From positions 1 to 6,529 of the forward strand of contig CALEWN010000095.1 in assembly GCA_937925385.1 (NCBI GenBank): 6,529 bases of DNA. The letters are read 5' to 3'. The notes under the pieces are model-generated. The model had not been told where the DNA came from and searched no databases. It saw nothing but the letters and a program-made list of their open reading frames with translations. The first letter of the stretch is position 1. Every line of letters begins with the position of its first letter. Shown in pieces: positions 5,153 through 6,529 of this stretch. A program made the position numbers and the translations under genes. This stretch comes from an uncultured Senegalimassilia sp. (lineage in GTDB: Bacteria > Actinomycetota > Coriobacteriia > Coriobacteriales > Eggerthellaceae).

Positions 5153-6529
5153 ATGTCGGGAACCGAAAGTTCTCAAGGCGCGGTAACGCGTCGCACCTTC
5201 CTGAAGGGCGCAGGCGCCGCAGCCGGCGCGCTCGGTTTAGCCGGTGCCGCTGGCATGACCAGCGCAGGCGGCTGGCTGGCGCCGGCAGAGGCAAACGCAA
5301 AGCCCGAAGAGCACGTGGCATACACGTTTCATCAGAACCATTGCACGGGCCACTGCTCGCTGAAATGTACGGTGCGCGACGGACGTTTGTGCAAGGTGGA
5401 ACCCAACGATGCGCTGAAGAAGCGTTATGCGACTATTTGCATGCGTGGCGTTTCCGAAATACAGCATGTGTATAGCAGCGAGCGTATTCAAACGCCGCTC
5501 AAGCGCGTAGGCGAGCGCGGTAGCGGCGAATTCGTGCCCGTGAGCTGGGACGAAGCTATCCAAACCATCAAAGAGGAAGTCGAAAAGGTTTGGGATAAGT
5601 ATGGCCGTGACGCTTTGGTGGTTGCCGGCACGTCCGACGTGAAGGTTCGCTACCCGCATTTGCAGAAGGTGCTGAACGCGCAAAACGATGGTCGCACGGG
5701 CATCGATTTGGGTTTGGGCAATGGCTACGGTCCCATGTTCGGCCAGGCGTCGAATTACACGGTGGGTACCGCCGATTCGCGCGATTGGGTTGATGCGAAA
5801 ACCATCATTCTAACGTCCACGAATTTCCTGGAAACCAGTTTGGTCACGGCTAAGACCTTCTTCGAGGCAAAAGAGGCTGGCGCTGACATCACGGTTATCG
5901 ACACGCAGTTCAGCACTACGGCATCTAAGGCAAACCGTTGGATCCCTATCGAGCCCGGTACCGATGGTGCGCTGTTCTTGGGTATGATCACGCACATTAT
6001 CGACAACGGGTGGCAAGACGAGGAAACCATGCGCACCGCTACGTCGTTCCCGTACCTGGTGGATGTGCAGACCGGCGCGCTGCTGCGAGAAAACCCAGTC
6101 GAGAAGACCGACCAGCCTGGTTCCGAAAACCCCTTCCTGGTGTGGGATCCCGCAACTGGCGCAGCTAAATCGTATCTTGAGTGCTCTACCGGTGCGCTTG
6201 AGGGCGAATATCAGATTGACGGGCGCACATATGCGCCGGTTTTCGAAATGCTCAAGCGCAGCCAGAAAGAGCACGGCTATACGGTGGCTTGGGCTTCTGA
6301 GAAAACCACTATTCCCGAGGAAACCATTAAAGATTTAGCGTATCGTTACGCGTGCGTGAAGCCCGCGACGTTGTCGTTTGGCTGGGGTGGGTCGAATAAC
6401 TACCTGAATTCCGATATTTGCGGTGCTGCCATGGGCATCATCGCCGCTCTTACCGGCAACTTCAACAAGCGTGGCGCAAGCGTGGGCGTTCACATCGGCG
6501 GCGTGTACAACGGAATTTCGGCTACGCTT
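5153..6529 (+). CDS. Tat-exported molybdopterin oxidoreductase, DMSO reductase family catalytic subunit (partial, 3' end outside window)
   Basis: The first 459 codons of a large respiratory oxidoreductase expected to be about 700-900 residues. A twin-arginine signal TRRTFLKGAG (12-21) and an Ala-rich hydrophobic stretch ending near ANAKPEE (47-53) show export across the membrane after cofactor loading. Cys64, Cys68, Cys72 and Cys96 form the CX3CX3C...C pattern of an N-terminal [4Fe-4S] cluster. Then follow FVPVSWDEAI, a Mo-site region YGPMFGQASNYT where Ser200 is a plausible metal ligand by analogy with DmsA, TNFLETS (in place of the common NNPxET), PIEPGTDGALFLGMI for bis-MGD binding, and ALTGNFNKRGASVG. 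The ATG at 5153 follows AGGAGG (5143-5148) by 4 nt. Iron-sulfur and anchor subunits usually follow the catalytic gene; they would lie beyond the edge. The anchor at 2208 could serve it. The substrate (sulfoxide, N-oxide, polysulfide or other) cannot be told. Confidence 0.95.
   Translation, partial: MSGTESSQGAVTRRTFLKGAGAAAGALGLAGAAGMTSAGGWLAPAEANAKPEEHVAYTFHQNHCTGHCSLKCTVRDGRLCKVEPNDALKKRYATICMRGVSEIQHVYSSERIQTPLKRVGERGSGEFVPVSWDEAIQTIKEEVEKVWDKYGRDALVVAGTSDVKVRYPHLQKVLNAQNDGRTGIDLGLGNGYGPMFGQASNYTVGTADSRDWVDAKTIILTSTNFLETSLVTAKTFFEAKEAGADITVIDTQFSTTASKANRWIPIEPGTDGALFLGMITHIIDNGWQDEETMRTATSFPYLVDVQTGALLRENPVEKTDQPGSENPFLVWDPATGAAKSYLECSTGALEGEYQIDGRTYAPVFEMLKRSQKEHGYTVAWASEKTTIPEETIKDLAYRYACVKPATLSFGWGGSNNYLNSDICGAAMGIIAALTGNFNKRGASVGVHIGGVYNGISATL

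Noticed and set aside
1..6529. tRNA, rRNA, CRISPR arrays, insertion sequences or attachment sites
   Set aside because: No cloverleaf, rRNA-like block, regularly spaced repeats, transposase or terminal inverted repeats were seen.

Overview
The window reads as GC-rich bacterial chromosome with strongly G/C-biased third codon positions and clear AGGAGG-type ribosome binding sites. The best guess at a source is an anaerobic actinobacterium of the Coriobacteriia, family Eggerthellaceae (Eggerthella, Slackia, Adlercreutzia and relatives). The guess rests on protein style: a Tat-exported DMSO-reductase-family molybdoenzyme, an NrfD-type quinone anchor and a two-component pair together are typical of these respiratory specialists. 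The genus cannot be fixed from sequence alone.

Left part (1-1824, minus strand): a two-component system. The response regulator gene (1150-1824) comes first and overlaps the histidine kinase gene by an ATGA junction; the kinase (1153 down to the left edge) is cut by the window. Both resemble the BceR/BceS (GraR/GraS, VirR/VirS) type that senses cell-envelope antibiotics. No partner ABC transporter is visible; it could lie beyond the left edge.

Divergent intergenic region (1825-2207): it carries inverted repeats near the response regulator and an extended -10 promoter for the rightward genes.

Middle part (2208-4795, plus strand): an NrfD/PsrC/DmsC-like eight-helix membrane protein, then 11 bases later a short GntR regulator of the YtrA type, then 102 bases later a slipin (stomatin/SPFH) membrane protein. 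These three are probably one transcription unit.

Right part (4796-6529, plus strand): an AT-rich promoter with two 16-bp palindromes spaced exactly 21 bp apart, a leader of about 260 bases that could encode a 58-residue peptide, and the first 459 codons of a Tat-secreted molybdopterin oxidoreductase that runs off the right edge.

The most interesting observation links these parts. The palindrome ATTGTCATATGAYAAT in front of the molybdoenzyme recurs with 14 of 16 matches at 2133-2148, on the -10 region of the nrfD-like/gntR operon. This suggests that one regulator, most economically the GntR protein encoded here, controls both its own operon and the molybdoenzyme. The membrane anchor, regulator, slipin and catalytic subunit would then form one respiratory module whose parts are split over two transcription units.
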